Source: Halocalculus aciditolerans
GTDB taxonomy: Archaea > Halobacteriota > Halobacteria > Halobacteriales > Halobacteriaceae
Reading direction: 5' to 3'
DNA length: 64,000 nt
Assembly: GCF_014647475.1 (NCBI RefSeq)
Contig: NZ_BMPG01000001.1
Coordinates: forward strand, 310,001-374,000
The notes below the pieces were generated by a model. The model searched no databases and had not been told where the DNA came from. It was given only the letters and a program-made list of their open reading frames with translations. Position numbers and translations under genes: made by a program. The first letter of the stretch is position 1. Each line of letters starts with the position of its first letter. Positions 45,886 to 54,804 of this stretch are shown one piece after another.

Positions 45886-47955
45886 TTAGGCCTCTTCGTT
45901 CTCCTTGAGTTCGAGGTCGGCGATGATGTCGAAGGGGTCGAGGTCCTTGCGGAGGTCGTCGATGATGAGGAAGGCTTCGTCGGGGTCGAGGAAGTGCGTG
46001 GTGACGACGCGGCCGAGCGGCGTCGGTCGGAACCCGTCGATGAAGTCGTACTCGATGAGCTTCCCGAGCGCGTGGCGCGTCGGAACGTCGCCGACCATGC
46101 GGTCGTTCAGTCGCTTCGCCTGCTTGCCCGCGACGGTGACGTTCGCGAGCGTCTCCGCGATGGCGGCGTTCTCGTCGTATCGCGTGATGACGTCCTCCAT
46201 GTCGCCTTTGAGGAGTTTGAAGGAGACCTCGTCCTCCGTCATCTCCATCGAGCTGTGGTAGACGGCGTCCGGCTCGACGAGCATGTAGACCTTGCCTTTG
46301 TCGTGGTAGTCCGGGCGGCCGGCGCGCCCGAGCATCTGCTCGAATTCTTGTACCGTTAGCCACTCGATACCCATCGCGAGCGAGTCGAAGACGACCTGGC
46401 TCGCCGGGAAGTCGACGCCCGCGGCGAGCGCCGCCGTGGTGACGACGGCGGCGAGGTCCTGGTTGCCGAACTCTCGCTCGACCTGCTTGCGCTTCCCGTA
46501 GTCGAGACCCGCGTGGTAGGGCGCGGCGTTGTAATCGAGCTTCCGCGAGATCTCGTGGCACCGCCGCCGGGAGTTCGTGAAGACGATGGTCTGCCCGCGA
46601 TACCCCTTCGAGGACTCCTTATCGAACTCCCGGCGGACGAGCTTGTTGATGATGTCGGGTTTCTCCTGGCCGTCCGCGAACGTCACGTGCCGCTCGATGG
46701 GCACCGGGCGCTCCTCGAACTCCACGAGGTTCGCCTGGAGTTTCTCCGCCAGCCCACCGGGGTTCCCGACCGTCGCCGAGAGGTAAATCCACTGCGCGCC
46801 CCCGTACCCGCTCTTGCGCTCCGCGCGCTCCTCGCAGTAGTGTTTCAGGCGGGTGATGAGGCCGTCGAGGCGGTGACCGCGCCCCTCCTCTTGGAGGGTG
46901 TGCACCTCGTCGATGACGACCGTGCCGACGTCGCCGAGGTTCTTCCCCGTCCGCAGCGAGTGGTCGATCCCCTCGTAGGTCCCGACGATGACGTCCGCGT
47001 TCGGGTCGAACGCGTGCCCGTCGTCGCGGATGCGCGACGCCCCGACCCGAATCGTCACCTCGCCGAGGTGGCCGTAGCGCTCCTCGAAATCCTCGTGTTT
47101 CTGGTTCGCGAGCGCGACGAGCGGCACGAGGAAGAGGAACTTCCCGTTCCCGCTCAGGTGGCGGTGCATCCCCGCCATCTCCCCGATGAGCGTTTTACCT
47201 GTCGCCGTCGCGGATACGACGAGCTGGTCGTCGCCGTCGAGGAGCCCGTTCTCCGCCGCGAGGCTCTGCACGGGGAGCAGCGTGTCGAAGCGGTCGACGA
47301 GCAGGTCCTTCATCCCCGGATGCAGGTCGAGGTCAGAGACGGGAACGGGGTCGATGTCGTCCGTGTTCGCGCTGATGGTGTCGAACTTCGTCAGGTCCGG
47401 GTCGAGATTCCCCGACAGTAGGTTCACGATGCGCTCTAAGTCCTGCACTTCGAGCAAGAGGGCCTCAAGCCGGTCCTGCGCCGCGCCCGTCATGCTCCCC
47501 TTGAACGCGAGTTCGCGTTCGAGCTCCTGCTTCGCGCAGTCCGGGCAGATGCGTTCGCCCTGCGCCGTCTCGATGGCCGTCTCGCTCGTAATCGGCGAGT
47601 ACGACCCCGCGTTCGCGCAGAACCGGCACGTCCGCACGACCTTCGCCTTATCGCGGAGCTGAAAGCCCTCCAGGAGTTCGCGGAGCTCCCGGCGGCCCGA
47701 TTGGCGCGTCTGCTCGCTGATGCGGATGCGGGTCGCCCGCCGCGCGATCTCCACGAACTCGTCCGGTCTCCGCGGCTCCTCTGAGGAGCCGCCCGTCTTC
47801 ACGCGGAACTTCGCCGGCCGCGCGCCCGCGTCCGTCTCCTGCAGCTCCAGCTTCCCCTCGAACAGCTTCTCTCCCTCGCGCTCCGCCACCACCGCGTAGC
47901 GGTCCTGCGTCTGGTGGAGGAACAACGTATCCACGTGCTGAACCTGCGTCGCCAC
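45886..47955 (-). CDS. Ski2-like DEAD/DEAH-box helicase with N-terminal zinc site
   Basis: A 689-residue superfamily 2 helicase. Residues about 105-145 hold a zinc-binding pair (CRFCANAG ... CPDC). The helicase core has motif I SATATGKTL, motif II VVIDEVHTL, motif III YLSATVGN, the second RecA domain (TIVFTNSRRRCHEISRKL) and motif VI QMLGRAGRPDY. Likely an ATP-dependent nucleic-acid helicase for repair or RNA metabolism. GTG at 47955 chosen because AGGTGGG lies seven bases before it; an alternative GTG is four codons upstream inside that site. Confidence 0.9.
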   Translation of the reverse strand: MATQVQHVDTLFLHQTQDRYAVVAEREGEKLFEGKLELQETDAGARPAKFRVKTGGSSEEPRRPDEFVEIARRATRIRISEQTRQSGRRELRELLEGFQLRDKAKVVRTCRFCANAGSYSPITSETAIETAQGERICPDCAKQELERELAFKGSMTGAAQDRLEALLLEVQDLERIVNLLSGNLDPDLTKFDTISANTDDIDPVPVSDLDLHPGMKDLLVDRFDTLLPVQSLAAENGLLDGDDQLVVSATATGKTLIGEMAGMHRHLSGNGKFLFLVPLVALANQKHEDFEERYGHLGEVTIRVGASRIRDDGHAFDPNADVIVGTYEGIDHSLRTGKNLGDVGTVVIDEVHTLQEEGRGHRLDGLITRLKHYCEERAERKSGYGGAQWIYLSATVGNPGGLAEKLQANLVEFEERPVPIERHVTFADGQEKPDIINKLVRREFDKESSKGYRGQTIVFTNSRRRCHEISRKLDYNAAPYHAGLDYGKRKQVEREFGNQDLAAVVTTAALAAGVDFPASQVVFDSLAMGIEWLTVQEFEQMLGRAGRPDYHDKGKVYMLVEPDAVYHSSMEMTEDEVSFKLLKGDMEDVITRYDENAAIAETLANVTVAGKQAKRLNDRMVGDVPTRHALGKLIEYDFIDGFRPTPLGRVVTTHFLDPDEAFLIIDDLRKDLDPFDIIADLELKENEEA

Positions 47956-48059
47956 TGTTGAACCCACCTACGCGACTCCGCTATTTCAGCCGTTCGCCTC
48001 CCGCTGCACGAAACCCACCAGTGAGCCGTCCGCCGCCCGCCAGCGTTCGCTCGGGGCGG

Positions 48060-48614
48060 TCAGCGTTCGCCCGCGACGTACCGGTCGCCAGCGCGCGCGG
48101 TCAGCCGAGCGACGCGCAGCGGCTCGGGCCGCCCGCCTTCGGGCGTGTACGCGGTGACGACGCGTTCGGCGTCGACGTCGCCGAGAGCGCGCACGTAGAC
48201 GGTCTCGTCGTTCACCGAAACGGGACGGCGGTCGGGGAGCGCGTCGTAGCGTTCGAGGCGCTCCGTGAGTTCGTCGCCGTCGAAGTGCTCGCGCAGCGGC
48301 GCTTCGAGCCCCGTGGACGCCTCGAAGGAGACGGCGAGAACGGGGCGGTCGACGGCGTCGTGGATGCGCCGGAGGTCGAGGACGTTGTACCACGCGGGCG
48401 CGACGCCGGCGAGAAAAACGAATCGAACGTCTTCGCGGTCGAGGCGCGTCCAGAGGTCGAGGACACGCTCCGTCGCGTCCGTGCCGCCGACAGCGCACGA
48501 CGCGAATTCGACGCCGTCGACGACGCGGTCGGCACGGACGACGACGCCGGCCAGGGTGCTGCGGTCGCCGCGGAAGGACTCCGCGACTCCGAGCGCCCTC
48601 GTGCCGGCTTTCAC
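48060..48614 (-). CDS. DUF99 (UPF0215) family protein
   Basis: A 184-residue protein starting MKAGTRALGVAESFRGDRST, the family signature, followed by LAGVVVRADRVVDGVEF and VFLAGVAPAWYNVLDL. DUF99 has an RNase H-like fold related to endonuclease V and is found through the archaea; its substrate is unknown. The start overlaps the preceding short gene in ATGA (48611-48614). Confidence 0.88.
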   Translation of the reverse strand: MKAGTRALGVAESFRGDRSTLAGVVVRADRVVDGVEFASCAVGGTDATERVLDLWTRLDREDVRFVFLAGVAPAWYNVLDLRRIHDAVDRPVLAVSFEASTGLEAPLREHFDGDELTERLERYDALPDRRPVSVNDETVYVRALGDVDAERVVTAYTPEGGRPEPLRVARLTARAGDRYVAGER

Positions 48615-48787
48615 TGCTCTTTGATGTCTTTGAGTTTGTCGATGAGCTCGTCGTTCGACGCGCCGTTCGTGAAGTCGATGCGGCCGTTGTGGGTGCTCTC
48701 TTCGGTCGTAACGGTCGACCCGTCCTGTTCGTCCGAGTCGAAGCTCTGGCGTTCCTGCTCAGATTCGTCGTAACTTCCGAAGCCCAT
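48611..48787 (-). CDS. Short acidic protein, DUF5786-like
   Basis: A 58-residue protein starting MGFGSYDESEQERQS and ending DELIDKLKDIKEQ. The MGFGSYDESEQ start is one I associate with a family of very short haloarchaeal proteins (DUF5786, from memory). A flexible acidic part is followed by a short C-terminal helix. It overlaps DUF99 by four bases and probably shares its transcript. Function unknown. Confidence 0.75.
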   Translation of the reverse strand: MGFGSYDESEQERQSFDSDEQDGSTVTTEESTHNGRIDFTNGASNDELIDKLKDIKEQ

Positions 48788-48859
48788 TCCACTCTCACAT
48801 ATGGATTTCGACCCCAAAAATGGAACGCCTATTTGTCGCTTCGACCCGACGACCCGCAT

Positions 48860-49471
48860 ATGAACGTCGTGAACGTCACGGAGGACGCAGACGAGTTCAC
48901 CTGTAACGCCTTCCTCGCCCTCGGCGACCGGCCGGCGCTCGTCGACGCCGGCGCGATGCCCGGCGTCGCGGACGTCGTCGCCGACCACACCGAAGCAATC
49001 GACACGGTCGTGCTCACCCACCAGCACGGCGACCACGTCCAGGAGCTCGACGCCGTCGTCGACGCCTTCGACCCCGACGTCTACGCCTACGACACGCACC
49101 CGCTCCGCACGCGCGAACTCGACGACGGCGACACGCTCGTTCTCGGCGACGAGTCCTTCGACGTCGTCTACACGCCCGGGCACGCCGACGACCACGTCTC
49201 CCTCGTCTCCGACGCCACGCTCTTCTCCGGCGACGTCGTCGTGTACGACGACGGCGCGTTCGACGACGGGAGCTTCGGCCGCACCGACATGCCCGGCCAG
49301 AGTCGGGAAGCGCTCATCGAGAGCATCCAGCGGCTCCTCGACCGCCTGCCCGCGAGCGTCGAACACATGTACAGCGGGCACGGCGATGTCTTCCACGGCG
49401 ACGTCCGCGCCGTCGTCGAACGCGCGCTCGAACGCGCCGAGCGCCGCGAACCGAAGTACCCCGACCAGTAA
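48860..49471 (+). CDS. Metallo-beta-lactamase-fold hydrolase
   Basis: A 203-residue metal-dependent hydrolase. The zinc motif THQHGDH (about residues 53-59), the later TPGHADDHVSL, LFSGDVV and YSGHGD supply the other ligands. Compact length as in glyoxalase II-like enzymes. Starts at MNVVNVTEDADEF, divergent from the DUF5786-like gene. Thioester or lactone substrates are possible; none is indicated by the neighbours. Confidence 0.88.
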   Translation: MNVVNVTEDADEFTCNAFLALGDRPALVDAGAMPGVADVVADHTEAIDTVVLTHQHGDHVQELDAVVDAFDPDVYAYDTHPLRTRELDDGDTLVLGDESFDVVYTPGHADDHVSLVSDATLFSGDVVVYDDGAFDDGSFGRTDMPGQSREALIESIQRLLDRLPASVEHMYSGHGDVFHGDVRAVVERALERAERREPKYPDQ

Positions 49472-49576
49472 CGCCGTTCTCTCGTCCGTTCTCGCCACTC
49501 CCTCGCGCGTTCTCGCCGCCTTCCCTCTCAGCCGCGCACCCGACCAGCCACGGAATCAGCTAACCGGAACCGATAA

Positions 49577-49594
49577 GATTAGAAGAATCTAATC
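49577..49594. promoter_or_regulatory. Palindromic operator over the NRAMP gene promoter
   Basis: Perfect inverted repeat GATTAGA-AGAA-TCTAATC, ending 13 bases before the ATG at 49607. It occupies the place where the TATA box of a leaderless gene should be, so a bound repressor would block TBP/TFB. The TTAG...CTAA core resembles sites of DtxR/MntR-type metal regulators, consistent with a metal uptake gene. Confidence 0.6.
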
Positions 49595-49606
49595 CACAGT
49601 TATCCC

Positions 49607-50848
49607 ATGTCGAATTCTCTGCGGAACGCGCGGGAACTCCTGACGTATCTCGGTCCGGGCTTCCTCATCTCCGTCGCGTACATGGACCCGGGGAACTGGG
49701 CGACTAACATCTCCGGCGGCGCGAAGTTCGGCACCGCCCTCCTCTGGGTCATCGTCCTCGCCAGCGTGATGGCGATGGGCATCCAGATCCTCGCCGCGAA
49801 ACTCGGCATCGCGACCGGGAAAGGCATCGCCCAGCTCTGCCGCGAACACCTCCCTAGCCTCGTCGTCTGGGTGCTCTGGGCCGCCGCCGAACTCGCGATG
49901 ATCGCCACCGACATGGCGGAGATCATCGGCGCGGCCATCGGCTTCAGCCTCGTCTTCGGCCTCCCGCTCGCCGCGGGCGCGGTCCTCGCCGGCGTCTCCA
50001 GTTTCGTCCTTCTCGGTGTTCGCTCCGCCCACCGCCGCGGCTTCCGCGCCATCGAGTTCGCCATCATGGCGCTCGTCGGCGTCATCGCCCTCGCCTTCCT
50101 CTTCGAAGTCTGGCTCGCGAAACCCAGCGCCGCGAACGTCGCCGCCGGCCTCGCCCCCTCTCTCCCGGACGCCACCGCGCTCTACGTCGCCATCGGCATC
50201 CTCGGTGCGACCGTCATGCCCCACTCCATCTACCTCCACCCCTATATCGTCCAGGACAGGCGAAAGCGACTCGTCGCCGAATCCGGCGACACCGACGACG
50301 TCCACCGCCGCCACCTCCGCTTCGAGTCCGTGGACACGATTCTCGCGCTCTTCGGCGCGATGTTCGTGAACGCCGCGATGCTCGTCGTCGCCGCCGCCGC
50401 CCTCACCGGCACCGGCATCGAAACCCTCGAGGAGGCCTACCTCACGCTCGCCGGCGTCTTCGGCGCGAACGCCAGCCTCGCCTTCGGCGTCGCCCTCATC
50501 GCCGCCGGCCTCTCCTCCTCCCTCGTCGCCACCATGTCCGGCCAGACCGTGATGGACGGCTTCCTCGACTGGAACGTCTCCGTCTGGGTTCGACGCTCCG
50601 TCACGCTCGTCCCCAGCATCGCCGTCGTCGCCGCCGGCTTCGACCCCACGAGCGTCCTCGTCGCCAGCCAGGTCGCCCTCTCCTTCGAACTCCCCTTCGT
50701 CCTCCTCCCCCTCCTCTACTTCACCCGCGAGAAACGCCTCATGGGCGCGTTCACCAACCGCCGCCCCACGACCGCCGCGCTCGGCGTCGTCGTCGCCGTC
50801 GTCGTCGCCCTCAACGGCTGGCTCCTCTACGCCACCCTCCTCGGCTGA
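49607..50848 (+). CDS. NRAMP family divalent metal transporter
   Basis: A 413-residue membrane protein with about eleven helices. The metal-binding helix 1 has the hallmark YMDPGNWATNI (DPGN) and helix 6 has ATVMPHSIYLH (MPH). These transport Mn2+ or Fe2+ with protons. The ATG is set by the leaderless promoter; the palindrome just upstream suggests repression when metal is plentiful. It is monocistronic, with a GNAT gene 55 bases downstream in the same direction. Confidence 0.93.
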   Translation: MSNSLRNARELLTYLGPGFLISVAYMDPGNWATNISGGAKFGTALLWVIVLASVMAMGIQILAAKLGIATGKGIAQLCREHLPSLVVWVLWAAAELAMIATDMAEIIGAAIGFSLVFGLPLAAGAVLAGVSSFVLLGVRSAHRRGFRAIEFAIMALVGVIALAFLFEVWLAKPSAANVAAGLAPSLPDATALYVAIGILGATVMPHSIYLHPYIVQDRRKRLVAESGDTDDVHRRHLRFESVDTILALFGAMFVNAAMLVVAAAALTGTGIETLEEAYLTLAGVFGANASLAFGVALIAAGLSSSLVATMSGQTVMDGFLDWNVSVWVRRSVTLVPSIAVVAAGFDPTSVLVASQVALSFELPFVLLPLLYFTREKRLMGAFTNRRPTTAALGVVVAVVVALNGWLLYATLLG

Positions 50849-50903
50849 GACGCCCTCGCACACCCCCCGACCGCTTTTCACGCCCTCCGTCCTCCGAACG
50901 CGT

Positions 50904-51458
50904 ATGCCCGGCTCCGTCTTCGCCCACGGCGACACCGTCGACCTCCGAACCATCGAGGAAGCCGACCTCGACGTCCTCCGCGACGCCGTCAACGACCCGC
51001 GCGTCCGCACCACCATCGGCATGCGAACGCCGAAGAACACCGCGCAGGAACGCGAGTGGCTCGAAGAGTACGTCACCGACGAAGACCACGTCGACCTCGC
51101 CATCGCCGCCGACGGCGAAACCGTCGGCGTCGTCGGCCTCGGCCCCACCGACCACCCCGCCGGCTCCGCCGAACTCGGCATCTGGGTCGCCCCCGAGCAC
51201 TGGGGGAACGGCTACGCCACCGACGCCGCGAGAACGATGACCGACTACGCCTTCGACACCCTCAGAAAGCACCGCGTCACCGCGCGCGTCTTCGACGGCA
51301 ACGACGCGTCACGCCGCGTCTGGGAGAAACTCGGCTACACCCACGAAGCCGTCCACCGCGACGCCCACTTCCACTCCGGCGACTACGTCGACGTCCACTA
51401 CTACGCCGTCCTCGAAGACGAATGGCGGAGTCGCTCACCCGGCTCGACAGACGGGTGA
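50904..51458 (+). CDS. GNAT family N-acetyltransferase (RimJ/RimL type)
   Basis: A 184-residue acetyltransferase with DTVDLRTIEEADLDVLRDAV at the start, the acetyl-CoA loop WGNGYATDAARTM (about residues 99-111) and VFDGNDASRRVWEKLGYTHE near the end. Similar in type to the protein at 18682-19227 but not a close copy. Substrate unknown; ribosomal protein or peptide N-termini are typical for this group. Confidence 0.85.
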   Translation: MPGSVFAHGDTVDLRTIEEADLDVLRDAVNDPRVRTTIGMRTPKNTAQEREWLEEYVTDEDHVDLAIAADGETVGVVGLGPTDHPAGSAELGIWVAPEHWGNGYATDAARTMTDYAFDTLRKHRVTARVFDGNDASRRVWEKLGYTHEAVHRDAHFHSGDYVDVHYYAVLEDEWRSRSPGSTDG

Positions 51459-51528
51459 GTCAGCACAGAAGGGAGCACGCAGCCCGGGCTACGGGGCGTG
51501 AGAACAGCCGAGAAACCCGAACGGCGCG

Positions 51529-51675
51529 TTATGCGGCGCGCGCTTCGCGAGCCTTCGGGCGGAGTTTCTTGTAGCCACACTTCCGGCACTGGTCCGCGTC
51601 CCTCGGGTTCCGCGCGTTACAGCGCATGCAGATCATCTTCCCGAGGAGACGGTCTTCGATGTCCTGGTCAGCCAT
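51529..51675 (-). CDS. rpl40e: 50S ribosomal protein L40e
   Basis: A 48-residue [23 protein letters not shown], then [20 protein letters not shown], ending KAREARAA. The two CxxC pairs (CMRC, CRKC) form the zinc ribbon of archaeal/eukaryotic L40e, and the length fits the archaeal family. It lies 76 bases after the Tsr3 gene in the same direction, consistent with a ribosome-biogenesis transcript. Confidence 0.95.
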   Translation of the reverse strand: MADQDIEDRLLGKMICMRCNARNPRDADQCRKCGYKKLRPKAREARAA

Positions 51676-51751
51676 ACCCGAAGTATCCCCTCCCGCGCGT
51701 TTAAACGATTCGGAGTCGACCGCAGCGTCCCGTCGCTCACCGCCGCTCGCT

Positions 51752-52252
51752 TCACTCCTCGGCCATGTCGAGGTACTCCTGCTGGATCTCGACGACTTCC
51801 GTGGAGTCCTCGGCGTTCGCGTATCTCCGAAGCGGCTCCTCGTTCAGTTCCAGGAAGGTGTGGCCCCAGCGGAACTTCCCCATCACGCGTTCGGCGAAGT
51901 TCGGATAGCCCAGGATGTGGAGGCCGGCCGCGAACGCCTCCGCCGTGTTGAGCTGGAACGGCCGCCCGTGATTCACGGGGTTCCCGGCGACGAGGAACGG
52001 GAGCGCGCGGTGGTCGCCGTCCATCTCGAACATCGCTCTCTCCGCCGTTTCCCACGAGCAGTCGAGCGCGACGAGCGTCTGGTGGTCGTCGTCCGCCGGC
52101 GAGAGCGCCTGCTCCGCGTGCGGATTGAGCACGACGCCGTACGGCGTCGCACGCGCCGTCTCGTGGAGGGTCGCCATATCGAAGCGCGCGAGCTTCCGCG
52201 CCGTGCACTTCTTCGGGTCGTCGTCGCCCTCGTAGCGGACGTGCAGGTCCAT
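51752..52252 (-). CDS. tsr3: Tsr3-type rRNA aminocarboxypropyltransferase (DUF367)
   Basis: A 166-residue protein with the conserved [36 protein letters not shown] and [11 protein letters not shown] segments of the Tsr3/DUF367 family. Tsr3 transfers the aminocarboxypropyl group of S-adenosylmethionine to a modified uridine of small-subunit rRNA during ribosome maturation. Pairing with L40e is a recurrent archaeal neighbourhood, as far as I recall. The ATG at 52252 is the only good start. Confidence 0.9.
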   Translation of the reverse strand: MDLHVRYEGDDDPKKCTARKLARFDMATLHETARATPYGVVLNPHAEQALSPADDDHQTLVALDCSWETAERAMFEMDGDHRALPFLVAGNPVNHGRPFQLNTAEAFAAGLHILGYPNFAERVMGKFRWGHTFLELNEEPLRRYANAEDSTEVVEIQQEYLDMAEE

Positions 52253-52346
52253 CTACCCGTGGTAGTCCGCGCGGAGAGAAAAGTCGCGCGCTCGCCGCCG
52301 CATCGCGGGAGTCACCCCTTCCGGCGGCTCACGGGTCGTTCTTCCC

Positions 52347-52404
52347 CGCGCGGGCTCGCGTGTCGCTCCGTCCAGTCGCTCTCGCTCGCCTTCTCGCGGT
52401 TCTC
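52347..52404. repeat. GC-rich direct repeat, copy 1
   Basis: 58 bases beginning CGCGCGGGCTCGCGTGTCGC and ending CTCGCGGTTCTC. Matches 52482-52540 with a few changes. The gap 52253-52574 between Tsr3 and SerRS contains these two units and CGCTCG-rich filler but no convincing gene. Confidence 0.7.
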
Positions 52405-52481
52405 GCGCGAGCGCTAACGAGTGCGAGCAGAGGAGCTTGCTCCGACCGTGCTCGCTCGCGCCGTCGGCGCTCGCTCCGAAC

Positions 52482-52540
52482 CGCGCGGGCTCGCGTGTCG
52501 CTCCCTTCCAGTCGCTCCCGCTCACCTTCTCGCGGTTCTC
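52482..52540. repeat. GC-rich direct repeat, copy 2
   Basis: Second unit, 135 bases after the first, ending in the same CTCGCGGTTCTC. It lies 35 bases downstream of the SerRS stop on the minus strand. Confidence 0.7.
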
Positions 52541-52574
52541 CTTCACTCGCTTCGCTCGCTCAGTCCGAACCGCG

Positions 52575-53948
52575 TTACTCTCCCGCACCGAGCGCGGACT
52601 CGCCGACCTTCTCGCCTCCCTCGATGACTTCCTGGCCGTTCATGTACGGCTGGAGGGCGTCGGGGACGTCGACGGTGCCGTCGTCGTTCTGGTAGTACTC
52701 CAGAATCGCGACGACGATGCGGGGGACGGCGAGCCCCGAGCCGTTGAGCGTGTGGAGGTACTCGGCGGACTCGTGGCGCTCCGGTCGGTACTGGATGCCG
52801 GCGCGGCGCGCCTGGAAGTCCTCGAAGTTCGAGACCGAGGAGACCTCGAGCCACCGGCCGCCGACGTCCGGGCCGTCCGCCATGTCGTCGCCGGGGGCCC
52901 AGACTTCGAGGTCGTACTTCTTCGCCTGCGTGAACCCGAGGTCGCCCGTACACATCTCGAGGATGCGGTAGGGGAGTTCGAGGCGGCGGAGGACTTCCTC
53001 GGCTTCGTCGACGAGGCCCTCGAAGCGCTCGTAGGACTCGTCGGGTTCGACGAAGTTCACCATCTCGACCTTGTTGAACTGGTGGACGCGCACGATGCCG
53101 CGGGTTTCCGTGCCGTGCTCGCCGGCCTCCCGGCGGAAGTTCGGACTGTAGGCCTGGTGTTTGAGCGGGAGGTCCTCTCTGAGGAGGATCTCGTCCCGGT
53201 ACATGTTCGTCACGGGGACTTCGGCGGTCGGGAGGAGCCAGAGGTCGTCGTCCTCGTAGTCGGCCTCGTTCACGTCGCCGATGCGGTAGGCGTCCTCGAC
53301 GAACTTCGGGAACTGGCCCGTGCCCTGCATCGACTCCGAGTTCACGGGAATCGGCGGGAACACGTCGACGTACTCCTGCTCGCGGTGGACGTCCAGCATG
53401 AACTGGACGAGCGCGTGCTCTAAGCGCGCGCCCTCGCCCTTCGCGAAGTAGAACCCGCCACCGGAGACTTTCGCGCCGCGCTCGAAGTCGAGGATATCCA
53501 ACTCCTCGCCGAGGTCGTAGTGCGGGACGACGTCGTCGGGCAGGTCACGGAGGTCGTCGAAGCCCTCGCGGCGGCGCTCGACGTTCTCCTCCTCGGAGTC
53601 GCCGACGGGGACGTCCTCGTGCGGGATCATCGGCAGGGTGAGGAGGAGGCGTTCGAGCTCCGACTCCAGCTCGTCCGCGCGCGCCTCGACCTCCTCGAGT
53701 TCGGCTTTCAGCTCACCGGACTTCTCGATGGCGTCCTGGGCTTCCTCCTCTTTGCCCTCCTGTTTCAGCTGGCCGATCTTCGAGGAGACTTCGTTGCGTT
53801 CGTGGCGGAGGTCGTCGCCCTTCTGCTTCAGGTTGCGCCACTCTTCGTCGACGTCGAGCAGTCGGTCGAGGTCGGCGTCGACGCCCTTCTTGTCGAGGGC
53901 GTCACGCACGACGTCCGGGTTCTCCCGGACGAACTGTCGGCTGAGCAT
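52575..53948 (-). CDS. serS: Seryl-tRNA synthetase
   Basis: A 457-residue class II synthetase of the common (bacterial-type) SerRS. Residues about 25-105 form the long antiparallel coiled coil that binds the tRNA-Ser variable arm. Class II motif 2 is in SPNFRREAGEHG with RVHQFNKVE, and motif 3 in LNGSGLAVPR. It charges tRNA-Ser. Start MLSRQFVRENP at 53948. Confidence 0.96.
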   Translation of the reverse strand: MLSRQFVRENPDVVRDALDKKGVDADLDRLLDVDEEWRNLKQKGDDLRHERNEVSSKIGQLKQEGKEEEAQDAIEKSGELKAELEEVEARADELESELERLLLTLPMIPHEDVPVGDSEEENVERRREGFDDLRDLPDDVVPHYDLGEELDILDFERGAKVSGGGFYFAKGEGARLEHALVQFMLDVHREQEYVDVFPPIPVNSESMQGTGQFPKFVEDAYRIGDVNEADYEDDDLWLLPTAEVPVTNMYRDEILLREDLPLKHQAYSPNFRREAGEHGTETRGIVRVHQFNKVEMVNFVEPDESYERFEGLVDEAEEVLRRLELPYRILEMCTGDLGFTQAKKYDLEVWAPGDDMADGPDVGGRWLEVSSVSNFEDFQARRAGIQYRPERHESAEYLHTLNGSGLAVPRIVVAILEYYQNDDGTVDVPDALQPYMNGQEVIEGGEKVGESALGAGE

Positions 53949-54056
53949 ATCCCGGCTTCGACGCCGCTACGCAAAAAGGGAACGCAACTGCGTCAACGCT
54001 CGGCAAGGACGGTCGAGACTAACCACGAGAGATGAACGACGAGCATACCGTCGTAA

Positions 54057-54680
54057 TCACGGCTGACCGAGTCGAATACTGAACCCCCACGAACTCCCGT
54101 CTTCGAAGTACGACTGCTGTGAGAACCGATAAGTGCCCTCTGCCAGACAGCCGCGACTCTCTGTCTGACTGAGGACGGAATACGTTTCTTTGACTGTGTC
54201 TCCCGACGGGAGGGTGACTGTTCGTTGACGCTCCCATGACGCGAACTGACTACGTGCCTTCCAGCAACCGTCCTGCGCCTCGCTGGGGACGATCGTCTCC
54301 TCGGGAGTGTTCGACGGTTGCTCGCCGGTCTCTCCTGTAGCGTTCACCGCAGAAATCGCGCTCTGGTCGTCGGGAATGATGACCAAGTCGCTGTCCGCGG
54401 ACCAGTATTCGGAAAACGGCGGGGTCGGGCCGAACGAAACTGACCGTTCCTCGTCTGCTGTATTCGTGTACGCTATCTCTAATCTCGCAGGGCTACCGTC
54501 GCTGAATCCATCGACGATATCCGCCGTCATCTCGGCATCGCCGTCTTCGACTGTATCAGGCTCGGCCGTCGCCGTCGGATACTCCGTGTTGGATTCCGTT
54601 CCACTGCAACCTGCCACGGACACGATGGCGGCGCAGGCCCCGGTGAGGACAAAGCGCCGGTTCTGTGATATTCGGTCCAT
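54057..54680 (-). CDS. Secreted lipoprotein of unknown function
   Basis: A 207-residue protein with a twin-Arg signal NRRFVLTGACAAIVSVAGC ending in a lipobox Cys. The mature part is acidic and beta-rich, with two further cysteines (DGCWKA and RGCLAEG) that could form a disulfide, and GTYRFSQQSYF near the end. No family was recognised. Base composition here is visibly less GC-rich than the surrounding genes, and codon choice is more mixed, suggesting recent acquisition. Confidence 0.65.
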   Translation of the reverse strand: MDRISQNRRFVLTGACAAIVSVAGCSGTESNTEYPTATAEPDTVEDGDAEMTADIVDGFSDGSPARLEIAYTNTADEERSVSFGPTPPFSEYWSADSDLVIIPDDQSAISAVNATGETGEQPSNTPEETIVPSEAQDGCWKARSQFASWERQRTVTLPSGDTVKETYSVLSQTESRGCLAEGTYRFSQQSYFEDGSSWGFSIRLGQP

Positions 54681-54804
54681 CTGATATCACTGTGTGAGTA
54701 TTCGGGTGAGCCAGCATCAAACACGGATATGTGGTATTTTTCGGACATTATCCTCCGTGTTATCGCCGCTCTTCTCGATTCGAACGACGCTCCGAGCCCT
54801 GCAC

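Noticed and set aside
47986-48059. Possible short gene after DUF99 on the minus strand (ends GFVQREANG)
   Set aside because: The frame only stays open by running through DUF99 in another frame, and no start with a ribosome site was found.
52253-52588. 111-codon minus-strand frame between tsr3 and serS
   Set aside because: Arg/Glu/Ser-rich low-complexity reading of the GC-rich direct repeats, with no conserved feature.
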